Shown here: piece by piece, positions 36,863 through 45,576 of the stretch | Position numbering within the stretch: position 1 is the stretch's first letter | How the letters are laid out: the number at the start of each line of letters is the position of its first letter | From: Phreatobacter oligotrophus | GTDB lineage: Bacteria; Pseudomonadota; Alphaproteobacteria; Rhizobiales; Phreatobacteraceae | Direction: 5' to 3' | NCBI RefSeq assembly: GCF_003046185.1 | Contig: NZ_PZZL01000002.1 | Location: 615,384-679,383 of the forward strand | DNA length: 64,000 nucleotides | Notes under the pieces: generated by a model | Databases searched by the model: none | What the model saw: only the letters and a program-made list of their open reading frames with translations | Told to the model about the DNA's origin: nothing | Made by a program: the position numbers and the translations under genes

Positions 36863-37789
36863 TCACACCTCGCGTTCGGCAATGAAGCGCGCGGTGGCGT
36901 CCAGTGTCGCGGCAGCGCTGCCGAAGGGCGCGAGATGGGTCGCGGCCGCGGCGACGAGGCGCGTCAGTTCGTCGCGGGCCCAGTCGGCGCCACGCAGCGA
37001 AACGAGGGTGCCCTTGCCCTTCGCGGCGTCCTTGCCGGTAGCCTTGCCGGCGCGGGCCGCATCGCCTTCGAGGTCGATGAGGTCGTCGGCAATCTGGAAG
37101 GCGAGGCCGATCGTCTCGCCATAGGCAACGAGGGCCTGCCGCTTCGCCGCATCCGCCCGGCCGAGCACGGCGCCGGCAAGGCAGGCGACGCGGATGAGCG
37201 CGCCAGTCTTCATCGCCTGAAGGCGGCGGATCTCGGCCTCGGCGAGGACCAGCGGCGCGCCGCCGTCGAAACGGCCTTCCGCCGCGAGGTCCAGCATCTG
37301 CCCGCCGGCCATGCCGCCGAGCCCCGAGGCGCGGGCGAGCAGCACCGTGAGTTCGGCCCTGACAGCCGGATCGTCATGGGAGGCGCCGCCCATGACCTCG
37401 AAGGCGAGCGTCTGCAGCGCATCGCCGACGAGGATGGCGGTCGCCTCGTCATAGGCGCGGTGGACGGTCGGCCGGCCACGGCGCAGGTCGTCGTCGTCCA
37501 TGGCCGGCAGGTCGTCATGGACGAGCGAGTAGCAATGGACGAGTTCCAGCGCCGCGGCGGCCGCGACGGCCTTCTCGGGCGCGACGCCAAAGAGCGCGGC
37601 GCTCTCGATGACGAGGAAGGGCCGCAGCCGCTTGCCGCCGGCCAGGACCGCATGGCGCATGGCGGCCAGCAGCCGCTGCGGCCGGTCGAGCTCGTCCGGC
37701 TGAAGCGCATCGGCGAGCAGGCGTTCGAGCTCGGCCTCGACGAGGCGCGCGGCGGCGGCGAGGCGCTGGTCGAGAAGGGATGAGGACAT
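36863..37789 (-). CDS. Polyprenyl synthetase (farnesyl diphosphate synthase type)
   Basis: 308 residues. All-alpha prenyltransferase: GGKRLRPFLVIESAALFG, first Asp-rich motif LVHDDLPAMDDDDLRRGRPTVH (the DDxxxxD spacing of short-chain bacterial enzymes) and second motif FQIADDLIDLEGD. Length and motif spacing fit a farnesyl or geranyl diphosphate synthase (IspA-like). No xseB or dxs flank it, so the chain length remains open. The ATG at 37789 is used; earlier in-frame codons lack conservation. It shares strand with the ABC cluster, 91 nt upstream of it. Confidence 0.88.
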   Translation of the reverse strand: MSSSLLDQRLAAAARLVEAELERLLADALQPDELDRPQRLLAAMRHAVLAGGKRLRPFLVIESAALFGVAPEKAVAAAAALELVHCYSLVHDDLPAMDDDDLRRGRPTVHRAYDEATAILVGDALQTLAFEVMGGASHDDPAVRAELTVLLARASGLGGMAGGQMLDLAAEGRFDGGAPLVLAEAEIRRLQAMKTGALIRVACLAGAVLGRADAAKRQALVAYGETIGLAFQIADDLIDLEGDAARAGKATGKDAAKGKGTLVSLRGADWARDELTRLVAAAATHLAPFGSAAATLDATARFIAEREV

Positions 37790-37914
37790 GGGCGAGCCGA
37801 TGGACTGAATGCGGACCCTGCGAGGCGTGGCGGAGGGGCGGGCTCGCGTCAAGTCGGCAGCTTGCCGAGGGGCACGGCGGCGCTAGAGTACCGCTGCCTC
37901 GTTCGTCCCCCGTC

Positions 37915-38328
37915 ATGCGCCGATTCTCCCTCCTCCCCATCGCCTGTCTCGCCGGCCTCCTCGCGCTCGCGCCTGTCGCGACGACCCCCGCCGCGGCCCA
38001 GTCGGGCGGCTACAGCCTCGACATGCTCACCGAGCACCAGCGCGGCGAGGTGATGCGGCGCGTTGATTCCTATGCACTGCTGGAAACCTTCCTGAAGGCC
38101 TGCGGGCGGCCGCCACGCCTCGAGGCGCGGTTCCGGCGCACCGCGGCCGGCTGCGTCTCGCCGCAAAGCATGAATGTGCTGGCCGCGGAGTTCCGCCGCT
38201 CGCTCGCCCGGCGCGCCGGCTTCCGCTGGGACTGCGTCAGCGCCGGCGGACGGCGGATGATCGCCCGCTCGGAAGAGGCCATCGCCAGGAGCTTCGCCGA
38301 TCTCGCCCAGGTCTGCCGGCGCGGCTGA
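37915..38328 (+). CDS. Exported hypothetical protein with four cysteines
   Basis: 137 residues, unrecognised. A clear signal peptide RRFSLLPIACLAGLLALAPVATTPAAAQ precedes SGGYSLDMLTEHQRGEVMRRVDSYALLETFLKACG. Four cysteines in the mature part (KACGRPP, AGCVSPQ, WDCVSAGG, QVCRRG) could form two disulfides in the periplasm. It is predicted helical. It converges with a PepSY-like gene whose stop is 4 nt away. Confidence 0.65.
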   Translation: MRRFSLLPIACLAGLLALAPVATTPAAAQSGGYSLDMLTEHQRGEVMRRVDSYALLETFLKACGRPPRLEARFRRTAAGCVSPQSMNVLAAEFRRSLARRAGFRWDCVSAGGRRMIARSEEAIARSFADLAQVCRRG

Positions 38329-38332
38329 GGCC

Positions 38333-38611
38333 TCAATCCTCCGGGTCGCGCGCGACAATGGTGAAATCCACGCCAGAGAGTTTGACGTCGTAACGACGGC
38401 CGTCAGCAGCTACGGCGTCGTCCACCTCGAAACGGCCATCGTCGAATTCGACCTTCTTCCATTGGGTGAAGCCCTCCCGCCGCAGGACTGCCTCGATCTG
38501 GCGCATCTCCTCAGCGGTCACGGGCCGGTCGGTCTCCGCTCCGGCTGGAAGCATCGGCGACAGCGAGACCGCAAAAGCCAAAAGGGCGGTGCGGGTCAGG
38601 GCGTTGAACAT
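38333..38611 (-). CDS. Small PepSY-like exported protein
   Basis: 92 residues from the ATG at 38611. Signal peptide FNALTRTALLAFAVSLSPMLPAGAE. The mature part follows the PepSY pattern: VTAEEMRQIEAVLRREGFTQWKKVEFDDGRFEV, then DGRRYDVKLSGVDFTIVARD. PepSY proteins sit in the periplasm and are thought to modulate peptidases or respond to ligands. A diverged paralogue lies at 45577-45864. Confidence 0.7.
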   Translation of the reverse strand: MFNALTRTALLAFAVSLSPMLPAGAETDRPVTAEEMRQIEAVLRREGFTQWKKVEFDDGRFEVDDAVAADGRRYDVKLSGVDFTIVARDPED

Positions 38612-38711
38612 CGGAAGCCTCCTTTCGGTCACGGCAAGACAACGCCGAACAGCCCATGCGGGTCCGGTCGCGGCCAATCACGGGTGAACACGATGGCGTG
38701 GGCGCCGAGGG

Positions 38712-39416
38712 TCAGAGCGGCTCGGCCGCAGCCTCGAACAGGCCGGCGGCCGAAGGGTGGGCGCGCCAGGCCGCCAGCGCCTCGTGGCCGGCCGCCGAGA
38801 GACCATAGAGGCCGCGGTCGACGCGCTCGAACCAGCCATAGACGTTGCGGGTGAGGATGGCCGGCGCGTCCGGGGCCAGGTCTTTCAGGTCGCGCGGTCG
38901 CTGTGGCCCGCCGGACAGCGCCTGCGCCATGGCCAGCGTGCGCTGGCGATAGGCGGTCATGATCGGCTTGCGGGTGGAGCCCCCGGTCGCCGGATCGCCG
39001 CGGCGGCGGCGGTGTTCGGCAACAAGGCGCGAGCGGCGCTTGGCATCGCGGCGCGGCGACCAGGGCACCGGCTCCACCAGCACCTCGACGCCGCCCATGG
39101 GCAGCACGGTCAGGAGCCCGAAGCCGCAGAGCCGGCAGAGTTTCAGCACCCGCCGGTCGCGCTCGCGGCCCTTGCCGCGGGTCGAGGCCTTGACCGCCAG
39201 CCAGACCTCGTCGGCCGCCGCTGCGCGGTCCACCGCCTGCAGCACGAGGTCGAGGGTGAAGCTCTGCTTGAGCTCGCCGATCACCACCGCCACCGGCTCG
39301 CCGTCCGAGAGCGCGACGAGGTCGCAGCCCATCACCTCGCCCTTCACGGTGAAGCCGAGGCCTTCCAGATAGGTTTTGACGGGCAGGTAAAGCGAGGTTT
39401 CCAAGGCGGCTTCCAT
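38712..39416 (-). CDS. DUF2161 protein, putative PD-(D/E)XK-type nuclease fold
   Basis: 234 residues from the ATG at 39416. MEAALETSLYLPVKTYLEGLGFTVKGEVMGCDLVAL... PVAVVIGELKQSF shows the restriction-endonuclease-like core: an Asp in MGCDLVAL and E-x-K in IGELKQ. A C-terminal winged-helix-like part (MTAYRQRTLAMAQAL, PAILTRNVYGWFERVDRGLYGLSAAG) may bind DNA. Family DUF2161 is annotated as a putative phosphodiesterase; its role is not established. No operon partner is evident. Confidence 0.8.
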   Translation of the reverse strand: MEAALETSLYLPVKTYLEGLGFTVKGEVMGCDLVALSDGEPVAVVIGELKQSFTLDLVLQAVDRAAAADEVWLAVKASTRGKGRERDRRVLKLCRLCGFGLLTVLPMGGVEVLVEPVPWSPRRDAKRRSRLVAEHRRRRGDPATGGSTRKPIMTAYRQRTLAMAQALSGGPQRPRDLKDLAPDAPAILTRNVYGWFERVDRGLYGLSAAGHEALAAWRAHPSAAGLFEAAAEPL

Positions 39417-39520
39417 CGGCCCGGCGCTTTGCTGGCTTGCGCGCCGAATCTTTCCGGATGATCGGACAGGCAACCGCGCCGTGACAAATGCCGGCAGCGC
39501 GAGCGGGGCAGAAGGGCGCC

Positions 39521-39886
39521 ATGACATTCACCCGCATCCTCGCCCTCCTCTGGGCATTCGCCTGCCTCGTCCTCGCGCTCGCCGAATGGTCGAGCCTCGC
39601 CATGGTCGGCTTCCCCGACGGTCACCTCACCGTCTGGGAGCAGGAGACCGTGGGCCTCAGGCGATGGCTCCTGGCGCTCTGCGTCGTGCAGGCGCTGGTG
39701 ATCGCTGGCCTTGCGATCCTCAGGCCGCGCACGAGCCGCATCGGCCTCGCCGCGGCCGTGCTGGCCGCGGGCGTTCTGGTGGTGATACCGATGATCGTTG
39801 TCGCCACGTGCCCGGGCTCGGAGTCGTGCCGCGCGGGCTACGAGAGGCTGACGGGGCGGATGCTCGATCACGGCATCGGCGGGTGA
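39521..39886 (+). CDS. Small membrane protein, unknown
   Basis: 121 residues. Three hydrophobic stretches are visible: ILALLWAFACLVLALAEW, WLLALCVVQALVIAGLAIL and IGLAAAVLAAGVLVVIPMIVVA, so it is an inner-membrane protein with a short loop GFPDGHLTVWEQETVGLRR. A Cys pair (TCPGSESCRAG) lies just after the last segment. No family is recognised. It is divergent from the DUF2161 gene. Confidence 0.6.
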   Translation: MTFTRILALLWAFACLVLALAEWSSLAMVGFPDGHLTVWEQETVGLRRWLLALCVVQALVIAGLAILRPRTSRIGLAAAVLAAGVLVVIPMIVVATCPGSESCRAGYERLTGRMLDHGIGG

Positions 39887-39998
39887 ACTGGAGATAAGGC
39901 GCCATGTCACGCGGTCTTGGCTGAAGAAAGACTTACGTGTTCTTCATCCGCCTCACCTATGTCTATCGCAGTTCCGTCGGTCAGATACATCGGATCTC

Positions 39999-40478
39999 AT
40001 GTTCCCAGATCCACATCTCCAATGGCAGCCTTATCCCTCGATCATTGACGGGATTAGAGATCCGTTTGCGATCAACAAGGGACAATCAGAGGGCAAGCTC
40101 CATCTCCTGGTCATCGACAATATCGGCTCGTCTATCCATGCAACCGGGCTCGCACATCCGGTAGCGCCCGCTTTTGGCATCTCCATCTTGTGCGACATTT
40201 ATCTGGCCGTCGAAGAGATGCTGTATTCGACCGCAGGCCACGGCGATGGGTGGCAACCCACCTACATCAGACATGCCCACTCATCGCGATTGATTGCTGC
40301 GATCCCGGGTCATCATCCGATGCTCCGGAACCCGGAGATTAGGGCTCGCCGGCCTCCCCGTCATTTTTGTTTCCCTGGCAATGACTACTGCTACGAGACG
40401 TTCGGCTTTGACGAGCCGCTGATCCGTCAGTTCGCAAGCGTTGACGAGGGCTACGCTTGGGATCCGTCAGACGATTGA
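39999..40478 (+). CDS. Hypothetical protein with unusual base composition
   Basis: 159 residues, no family recognised and no signal peptide. The composition is visibly lower in G+C than in its neighbours, and the ATG has no clear ribosome site, so this may be a transferred or decaying gene. Mature-looking features include LHLLVIDNIGSSIHATGLAHPVAP, a Tyr/His-rich middle and an acidic tail FASVDEGYAWDPSDD. It is alone, before the ffh block. Confidence 0.45.
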   Translation: MFPDPHLQWQPYPSIIDGIRDPFAINKGQSEGKLHLLVIDNIGSSIHATGLAHPVAPAFGISILCDIYLAVEEMLYSTAGHGDGWQPTYIRHAHSSRLIAAIPGHHPMLRNPEIRARRPPRHFCFPGNDYCYETFGFDEPLIRQFASVDEGYAWDPSDD

Positions 40479-40508
40479 CGGCTGACCGGCCGATCTCCTG
40501 CCCTTTCC

Positions 40509-40537
40509 TTGACTTTCCGCGCCTGCCGCTCTATCGC
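40509..40537 (+). promoter_or_regulatory. Possible sigma-70 promoter for the ffh operon
   Basis: TTGACT at 40509-40514, a 17-nt spacer, and TATCGC at 40532-40537, about 160 nt before ffh. The -35 is near consensus and the -10 is weak. Motif reading only. Confidence 0.35.
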
Positions 40538-40700
40538 CACCGCACTCTCGTTCATCCGAGACCCAGCCTGCCGACCGGGGCCAGACCCCGGAGGCTCCCG
40601 CCCGACAGCGCAGGATGCGCCCTCGGGCGCTAAATGCGTTGCGGTCCGCGGTGCCCGGGACCATTTTCGGGGTCCCCCGGAAATGCTGGTTGGAGCGATC

Positions 40701-42236
40701 ATGTTCGAAGGCCTGTCGACACGACTGTCCGGCATCCTCGACCGCCTCAAGGGCCGCGGCGCGCTGAGCGAAGCCGACGTCCAGGAGGCGATGCGCGAGG
40801 TGCGCCGCGCCCTGCTCGAGGCGGATGTCGCGCTCGAGGTCGTGCGCTCCTTCACCGACAAGGTGCGTGACCGCGCCATCGGCGCCGAAGTCATCAAGTC
40901 GGTGACCCCCGGCCAGATGGTCGTGAAGATCGTCCACGACACGCTCGTCGACACGCTCGGCTCCGAGGGCGTCGCCATCGACCTCCAGGCCGTGCCGCCG
41001 GTGCCCATCCTGATGGTCGGCCTGCAGGGCTCGGGCAAGACCACCACCACCGCCAAGATCGCCAAGCGCCTCTTCGACAAGCAGAAGAAGAAGGTGCTGA
41101 TGGCCTCCCTCGACACCCGTCGCCCCGCGGCGATGGAGCAGCTTGCCGTCCTCGGCAAGCAGATCGGCGTCGAGACCCTTCCCATCGTCGCCGGCCAGAC
41201 GCCGGTGCAGATCGCCCGCCGCGCCATCGAGGCGGGCCGCCTCGGCGGCTTCGACGTCGTCATGCTCGACACGGCCGGCCGCACCCATGTCGACGAGGCC
41301 CTCATGATCGAGGTGGCCGAGGTCGAGAAGGTCGCCCGGCCGCACGAGACGCTGCTGGTCGTCGACAGCCTCACCGGTCAGGACGCCGTCAACGTTGCCC
41401 GCTCCTTCACCGGCCGCGTCAATGTCACCGGCGTCGTGCTCACCCGCGTCGACGGCGACGGCCGTGGTGGCGCGGCGCTCTCCATGCGCGCCGTCACCGG
41501 CAAGCCGATCAAGCTGCTCGGCACCTCCGAGAAGATGGATGGCCTCGAGGACTTCCATCCCCAGCGCATCGCCGGCCGCATCCTCGGCATGGGCGACATC
41601 GTCTCGCTCGTCGAGAAGGCCGCGGAATCGATCGATGCCGAAAAGGGCATGGCGATCGCCAAGCGCATGCAGTCGGGCCAGTTCAACCTGGACGACCTCG
41701 GCGACCAGCTCGACCAGATGCTGAAGATCGGCGGCATGCAGGGCCTGATGGGCATGCTGCCCGGCGTCAAGAACATGCAGAAGCAGATCTCCGGCGCCAT
41801 GGACGACAAGGTGATCAAGCGCCAGCGCGCCATCATCCACGCCATGACCCCCTGGGAGCGCCGCAACCCCAAGGAGATCGACGGCAAGCGTCGCCGTCGC
41901 ATCGCCCGCGGCTCCGGCACCCAGCCGGAGGACGTCAACAAGCTCCTGAAGATGCACCGTGGCATGGCCGACATGATGAAGGCCATGGGCGGCGCCCAGG
42001 GAAAGCGCGGCCCCATGGCGGGCCTCGCCAACATGTTCGGGCTCGGCGGCGGCATGCCGCAGCCGACGCCGGAAATGCTCGCCGAGCTTCAGCAGAAGAT
42101 GCCCGGCGGGCTGCCCGACAAGATGCCGTCGCTGCCTCCCGGAATGCCGGGCGGACTGCCCCCGGGTTTCCCCGGCCTTGGCGGCGGCCCCAAGCTTCCC
42201 GGCCTTCCCGGCTTCCCCTTCGGCAAGAAGAAATAG
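40701..42236 (+). CDS. ffh: Signal recognition particle protein Ffh
   Basis: 511 residues. N-domain FEGLSTRLSGILDRLKGRGALSEADVQ, then the G-domain motifs GLQGSGKTTTTAKIA, DTRRPAAMEQL, LDTAGRTHVDE and TRVDGDGRGGAAL, and a methionine-rich M-domain (QLDQMLKIGGMQGLMGMLPG, MTPWERRNPKEIDGKRRRRIARGSG) that binds 4.5S RNA and signal sequences. A Met/Gly/Pro-rich tail of about 60 residues ends in KKK. The ATG follows GGTTGGAGCGATC. It heads the conserved ffh-rpsP-rimM-trmD-rplS block. Confidence 0.97.
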   Translation: MFEGLSTRLSGILDRLKGRGALSEADVQEAMREVRRALLEADVALEVVRSFTDKVRDRAIGAEVIKSVTPGQMVVKIVHDTLVDTLGSEGVAIDLQAVPPVPILMVGLQGSGKTTTTAKIAKRLFDKQKKKVLMASLDTRRPAAMEQLAVLGKQIGVETLPIVAGQTPVQIARRAIEAGRLGGFDVVMLDTAGRTHVDEALMIEVAEVEKVARPHETLLVVDSLTGQDAVNVARSFTGRVNVTGVVLTRVDGDGRGGAALSMRAVTGKPIKLLGTSEKMDGLEDFHPQRIAGRILGMGDIVSLVEKAAESIDAEKGMAIAKRMQSGQFNLDDLGDQLDQMLKIGGMQGLMGMLPGVKNMQKQISGAMDDKVIKRQRAIIHAMTPWERRNPKEIDGKRRRRIARGSGTQPEDVNKLLKMHRGMADMMKAMGGAQGKRGPMAGLANMFGLGGGMPQPTPEMLAELQQKMPGGLPDKMPSLPPGMPGGLPPGFPGLGGGPKLPGLPGFPFGKKK

Positions 42237-42281
42237 CCGGCCCCTCACCCTCCCATCACGAACGACCCACCGGAGTATCCC

Positions 42282-42632
42282 ATGTCGCTCAAGATCCGCC
42301 TCGCCCGCCGCGGCACCAAGAAGCGCCCGTTCTACCAGATCGTCGTTGCCGACGCCCGCGCCCCGCGCGACGGCCGCTTCATCGAGAAGATCGGCACCTA
42401 CAACCCGATGCTCGGCAAGGACCAGAAGCGCTACGAGATCGACGTCGAGGCCGCCAAGGCCTGGCTCGCCAAGGGCGCGCAGGCGACCGACCGCGTCGCC
42501 CGCTTCTTCGACGCCGAGGGCCTGCTGAAGCGCGCCCCGCGCAACAACCCGGAGAAGGCGAAGCCCGGCAAGCGCGCCGAGGAGCGTGCCGCCGCGAAGG
42601 CCCAGAAGGCCGGCGAGTCCGCCGAGGCCTGA
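42282..42632 (+). CDS. rpsP: 30S ribosomal protein S16
   Basis: 116 residues. [41 protein letters not shown] is the S16 core; an Ala/Lys-rich C-terminal extension follows, as is common in alphaproteobacteria. It assembles early into the 30S body. It begins 45 nt after ffh. A 142-nt spacer with two hairpins separates it from rimM. Confidence 0.97.
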   Translation: MSLKIRLARRGTKKRPFYQIVVADARAPRDGRFIEKIGTYNPMLGKDQKRYEIDVEAAKAWLAKGAQATDRVARFFDAEGLLKRAPRNNPEKAKPGKRAEERAAAKAQKAGESAEA

Positions 42633-42667
42633 TGATCCCGCCGGCGGGGGCGACCTCGCCGGCTCCC

Positions 42668-42738
42668 GCCCTCCGCCATCGCGGAGGGCGCTTGCGTCCT
42701 TCGAGGCCCGCCGCGTGCGACGGGCGCCGAAGGACGCA
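42668..42738 (+). other. Two hairpins in the rpsP-rimM spacer
   Basis: First: GCCCTCCGC and GCGGAGGGC around CATC (42668-42689). Second: TGCGTCCTTCG at 42693-42703 pairs with CGAAGGACGCA at 42728-42738, with an inner GCCCG/CGGGC. They lie between co-directional genes with no T tract, so attenuation, RNA processing or a dispersed repeat are all possible; the second resembles the CCTTCGAGGC repeat at 47285. Confidence 0.6.
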
Positions 42739-42774
42739 TCCCCGCCTCATCACAGCCCATCTCACCGAGGCCCC

Positions 42775-43311
42775 ATGTCCACCGACCTCGTCCTCGTCGC
42801 CAAGTTCGGCGCCCCGCACGGGGTGCGCGGCGAGGTGCGCGTCAAGTCCTACACCCAGGACCCCGCCGCCATCGGCGACTACTCGCCGCTGCAGTCCCGC
42901 GACGGCCGCCTGTTCACCATCCAGTCGCTGCGGCCCGCCGGCGAGGTGCTGATCGCCCGCGTCGCCGAGCTCAAGGACCGCGACGCGGCGGAGGCGGTGA
43001 CCAATCTCCAGCTCTTCGTGCCGCGTGACCGCATCCCGCCCGCGGACGGCGAGGACGAGTTCCTCCACGCCGACCTCATCGGCCTGAAGGTCGAGACCAC
43101 CGCCGGCGAGGCCGTCGGCACGGTGACGGCGATCTTCGACTTCGGCGCGGGCGACGTCATCGACGTGGCGCGCAAGGGCCAGAAGGCGGTGATGATCCCC
43201 TTCACCAAGGCGGTGGTGCCGGTGGTGGACATCGCGGCGGGCAAGCTCGTCATCGACCCGCCGCCGGGCCTGCTCGAGGATACGCCGCGCGACCCCGAAG
43301 ACCGCGACTGA
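42775..43311 (+). CDS. rimM: Ribosome maturation factor RimM
   Basis: 178 residues. N-terminal LVLVAKFGAPHGVRGEVRVKSYTQDP is the RimM signature; the PRC-barrel half follows with LIGLKVETTAGEAVGTVTAIFDFGAGDVIDV and the C-terminal VMIPFTKAVVPVVDI. It helps maturation of the 30S head by binding S19. It is followed after 6 nt by trmD. Confidence 0.96.
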   Translation: MSTDLVLVAKFGAPHGVRGEVRVKSYTQDPAAIGDYSPLQSRDGRLFTIQSLRPAGEVLIARVAELKDRDAAEAVTNLQLFVPRDRIPPADGEDEFLHADLIGLKVETTAGEAVGTVTAIFDFGAGDVIDVARKGQKAVMIPFTKAVVPVVDIAAGKLVIDPPPGLLEDTPRDPEDRD

Positions 43312-43317
43312 GGCGCC

Positions 43318-44004
43318 ATGTTCCGCGCCTCGGTCATCACGCTCTTCCCCGAGATGTTCCCAGGGCCCCTCGGCCTGTCGCTGGCAGGGCGGGCGCTGGG
43401 CGAGGCCTGGGCCCTCGAGACCCACCTCCTGCGTGACTTCGCCACCGGCAAGCACCGCGCCGTGGACGACACGCCGGCGGGCGGCGGGCCCGGCATGGTG
43501 ATGAAGGCCGACGTGGTGGCCCGCGCCATCGACCACGCCTCCCCCGAGGGCGACCCGCGGCCCCGGCTCTTCATGTCGCCGCGCGGGCGGCCCCTCACCC
43601 AGACCCAAGTGCGCGAACTTGCGGCGGGCCCCGGCGCGGTGATCCTCTGCGGCCGGTTCGAGGGCGTCGACGAGCGCGTCATCGAGGCCCGTGGGCTCCA
43701 GGAAGTCTCCATCGGCGACTACATCCTCTCCGGCGGCGAGCTCGGCGCGCTGGTGCTGCTCGACGCCGTGGTGCGGCTCCTCCCCGGCGTCATGGGCCAT
43801 GCCGAGAGCGGCTCGGAGGAGAGCTTCGAGACCGGCCTGCTCGAATATCCGCACTACACCCGCCCGCAGCTCTTCGAGGGACGGCCGATCCCCGAGGTTC
43901 TGGTCTCCGGCGACCATGCCAAGATTGCGAAGTGGCGGCGGGCCGAGGCCGAGCGGATCACGCGGGAGCGCCGGCCGGACCTCTGGGCGAAGAAGCAGGG
44001 TTGA
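43318..44004 (+). CDS. trmD: tRNA (guanine-N1)-methyltransferase TrmD
   Basis: 228 residues. [25 protein letters not shown] starts the SPOUT fold; [17 protein letters not shown] and the knot region [17 protein letters not shown]... [23 protein letters not shown] bind S-adenosylmethionine. It methylates G37 of tRNAs for Leu, Pro and Arg. Directly after rimM, 365 bp before rplS. Confidence 0.97.
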   Translation: MFRASVITLFPEMFPGPLGLSLAGRALGEAWALETHLLRDFATGKHRAVDDTPAGGGPGMVMKADVVARAIDHASPEGDPRPRLFMSPRGRPLTQTQVRELAAGPGAVILCGRFEGVDERVIEARGLQEVSIGDYILSGGELGALVLLDAVVRLLPGVMGHAESGSEESFETGLLEYPHYTRPQLFEGRPIPEVLVSGDHAKIAKWRRAEAERITRERRPDLWAKKQG

Positions 44005-44050
44005 GGCCAGCGCCGGCGGGCCCTGGTCGAGAAGCCTGCGCCCTCTCCGC

Positions 44051-44192
44051 GTCATGCCCGCCCTTGTGGCGGGCATCCACGACTTGAGACGGCAGTGGTC
44101 AAGTCGTGGATGCCCGGCATAGCCGAGGCTCCGCCTCAGCGTTCCTCACACATGACGGCGGCCAAAGGCCGCCTTTGCCCGGGCATGACGGG
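44051..44192. repeat. Dispersed palindromic repeat, family A
   Basis: GTCATGCCCG... GGGCATCCACGACTTGA paired with TCAAGTCGTGGATGCCCGGC, ending CCCGGGCATGACGGG, so the outer ends and the inner arms are both inverted repeats. Related copies are at 58226-58320 and, partly, 57990-58042 and 62690-62715. It fills most of the spacer between trmD and rplS; the rest to the rplS start (AAGGATTGACCC before the ATG) holds no gene. Confidence 0.75.
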
Positions 44193-44369
44193 TCAGGAAA
44201 CTCAGGGACCCAAGTCTTCTCCTAATCCCTCCCCTCGCGTCAGAATCCGCGTGACAATCCCTCCCATTTCGACTATCGAGCCGCCTTCCGGCGGGCCTGC
44301 ATCCCAAGCCCATCCTCGGAACCAAGACCAACAAGATGCCGGCCAAGCCCGGCCACAAGGATTGACCCG

Positions 44370-44744
44370 ATGAACCTCATCCAGACCCTCGAGGCTGAAG
44401 AAGCCGCCCGCGTCCTCGGCGAGAAGAAGATCCCCGAATTCGCCCCCGGCGACACCGTCATCGTCAACGTGAAGGTCCGCGAAGGCGACCGCACCCGCGT
44501 CCAGGCCTATGAGGGCGTCTGCATCGCCCGCTCCGGCGGCGGCCTGATGGAGAGCTTCACCGTCCGCAAGATCTCCTATGGCGAGGGCGTCGAGCGCGTC
44601 TTCCCGGTGCACTCCCCGTCGATCGACTCGATCAAGCTGGTCCGCCGCGGCAAGGTCCGTCGCGCGAAGCTCTATTACCTGCGCGATCGCCGCGGCAAGT
44701 CGGCCCGTATCGCCGAGCGCCAGGACCGCTCCGACAAGGAGTGA
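44370..44744 (+). CDS. rplS: 50S ribosomal protein L19
   Basis: 124 residues. The L19 core is clear: [49 protein letters not shown] and the basic [24 protein letters not shown]. It lies at the interface of 30S and 50S. Last gene of the ffh-rplS block, followed by a strong terminator. Confidence 0.97.
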   Translation: MNLIQTLEAEEAARVLGEKKIPEFAPGDTVIVNVKVREGDRTRVQAYEGVCIARSGGGLMESFTVRKISYGEGVERVFPVHSPSIDSIKLVRRGKVRRAKLYYLRDRRGKSARIAERQDRSDKE

Positions 44745-44771
44745 GGCCTTCGCGCCCGCGCTGATTTCCGG

Positions 44772-44796
44772 AACGGGGCCCTCGGGCCCCGTTTTG
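44772..44796 (+). terminator. Terminator after rplS
   Basis: AACGGGGCCC and GGGCCCCGTT with a TC loop, followed by TTGCG. The T run includes TTTT at the arm end. Confidence 0.85.
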
Positions 44797-45084
44797 CGTT
44801 CCGGGGCCCCTCTCCCGGCCGCCCCCAAAACAATCGCTAGGAGAAAGCGGCGCGAGGGCGCATGATGCCGCCTGCGACGCGTGGGCCCGCCCCGCCGTCC
44901 CCCTGCCGCCCAGTCCCGCGTCTTTCGCGTGCCGCAGGACCGCCCGACCGGTTTCTCGCCGCCCGACGCCCCGCGCCTCACGCGCCCGGCCCGACGCCCG
45001 ACAGCCCGCATCGCCTCCCGCCTGCCGCCGGATCCCCCGGCAGCGGAGCGCCCTCGTCCCGCGCCCCGGCGCGAAAGGTTTCCC
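44797..45084 (+). other. Gene-free leader before the zinc-ribbon gene
   Basis: About 290 bp, very G+C-rich and C-biased on this strand. An open frame extends from 44881 into the zinc-ribbon gene, but its Pro/Arg-rich translation looks non-coding. No repeat or known RNA motif was recognised. Confidence 0.5.
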
Positions 45085-45573
45085 ATGGCCACGACCACCC
45101 AGCACCGCCCCGCCGCCGTCCAGCGCCAGCAATGGCGCGCCGCCGAGGCGCTCTTCCATCCCGTCGCCGCGGCCCCTGCCACCGGCAAGGTCCGCGTCGT
45201 CCCGACCGGCGCCGGCGACCGCACCGGCGGCTGCCCGGCCTGCGGCAGCCCGCTGCCCATCGCCCCGGTGCGCTCGCGAAACCGCACCGCCCGCGCCATC
45301 GAGCACGACTGGCATTGCTCGGCCTGCGACCACGACTGGACCACCACCGATGCGGTGAGCGTCGTCGCCGGCCCGCGCTATCCCGTCGGCACGATGGTCA
45401 AGCTCGTCATCCCCTATGGCTCGCGCCGGCCGCCGGCCGCGCCCTTCGAGGTCATCGCCCTGCGCCCCTCCGAGAATGGCGGGATGCAGTATCGCATCCG
45501 CAGCCCCGACGAGAGCTTCGAGCGCATCGCCAGCGAGGGCGAGCTGGAGCCGGTTCCCGGCCGGGGCGCCTGA
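45085..45573 (+). CDS. Zinc-ribbon protein of unknown function
   Basis: 162 residues from the ATG after GAAAGG. Residues about 50-85 form a zinc ribbon: GGCPACGSPLPIAP and DWHCSACDHDW, i.e. CxxCG with CxxC about 25 residues on. After that comes a small beta-rich part, YPVGTMVKLVIPYGSRRPP... FEVIALRPSENGGMQYRIRS. No signal peptide. The PepSY-like gene starts 3 nt after the stop, so the two are co-transcribed. No established family function. Confidence 0.7.
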   Translation: MATTTQHRPAAVQRQQWRAAEALFHPVAAAPATGKVRVVPTGAGDRTGGCPACGSPLPIAPVRSRNRTARAIEHDWHCSACDHDWTTTDAVSVVAGPRYPVGTMVKLVIPYGSRRPPAAPFEVIALRPSENGGMQYRIRSPDESFERIASEGELEPVPGRGA

Positions 45574-45576
45574 GCC

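Noticed and set aside
39937..40164. 75-codon plus-strand frame overlapping the gene at 39999
   Set aside because: Overlaps in another frame, basic and low-complexity; no support.
44881..45084. N-terminal extension of the zinc-ribbon protein
   Set aside because: Pro/Arg-rich and non-conserved in appearance; the ATG at 45085 has a ribosome site.
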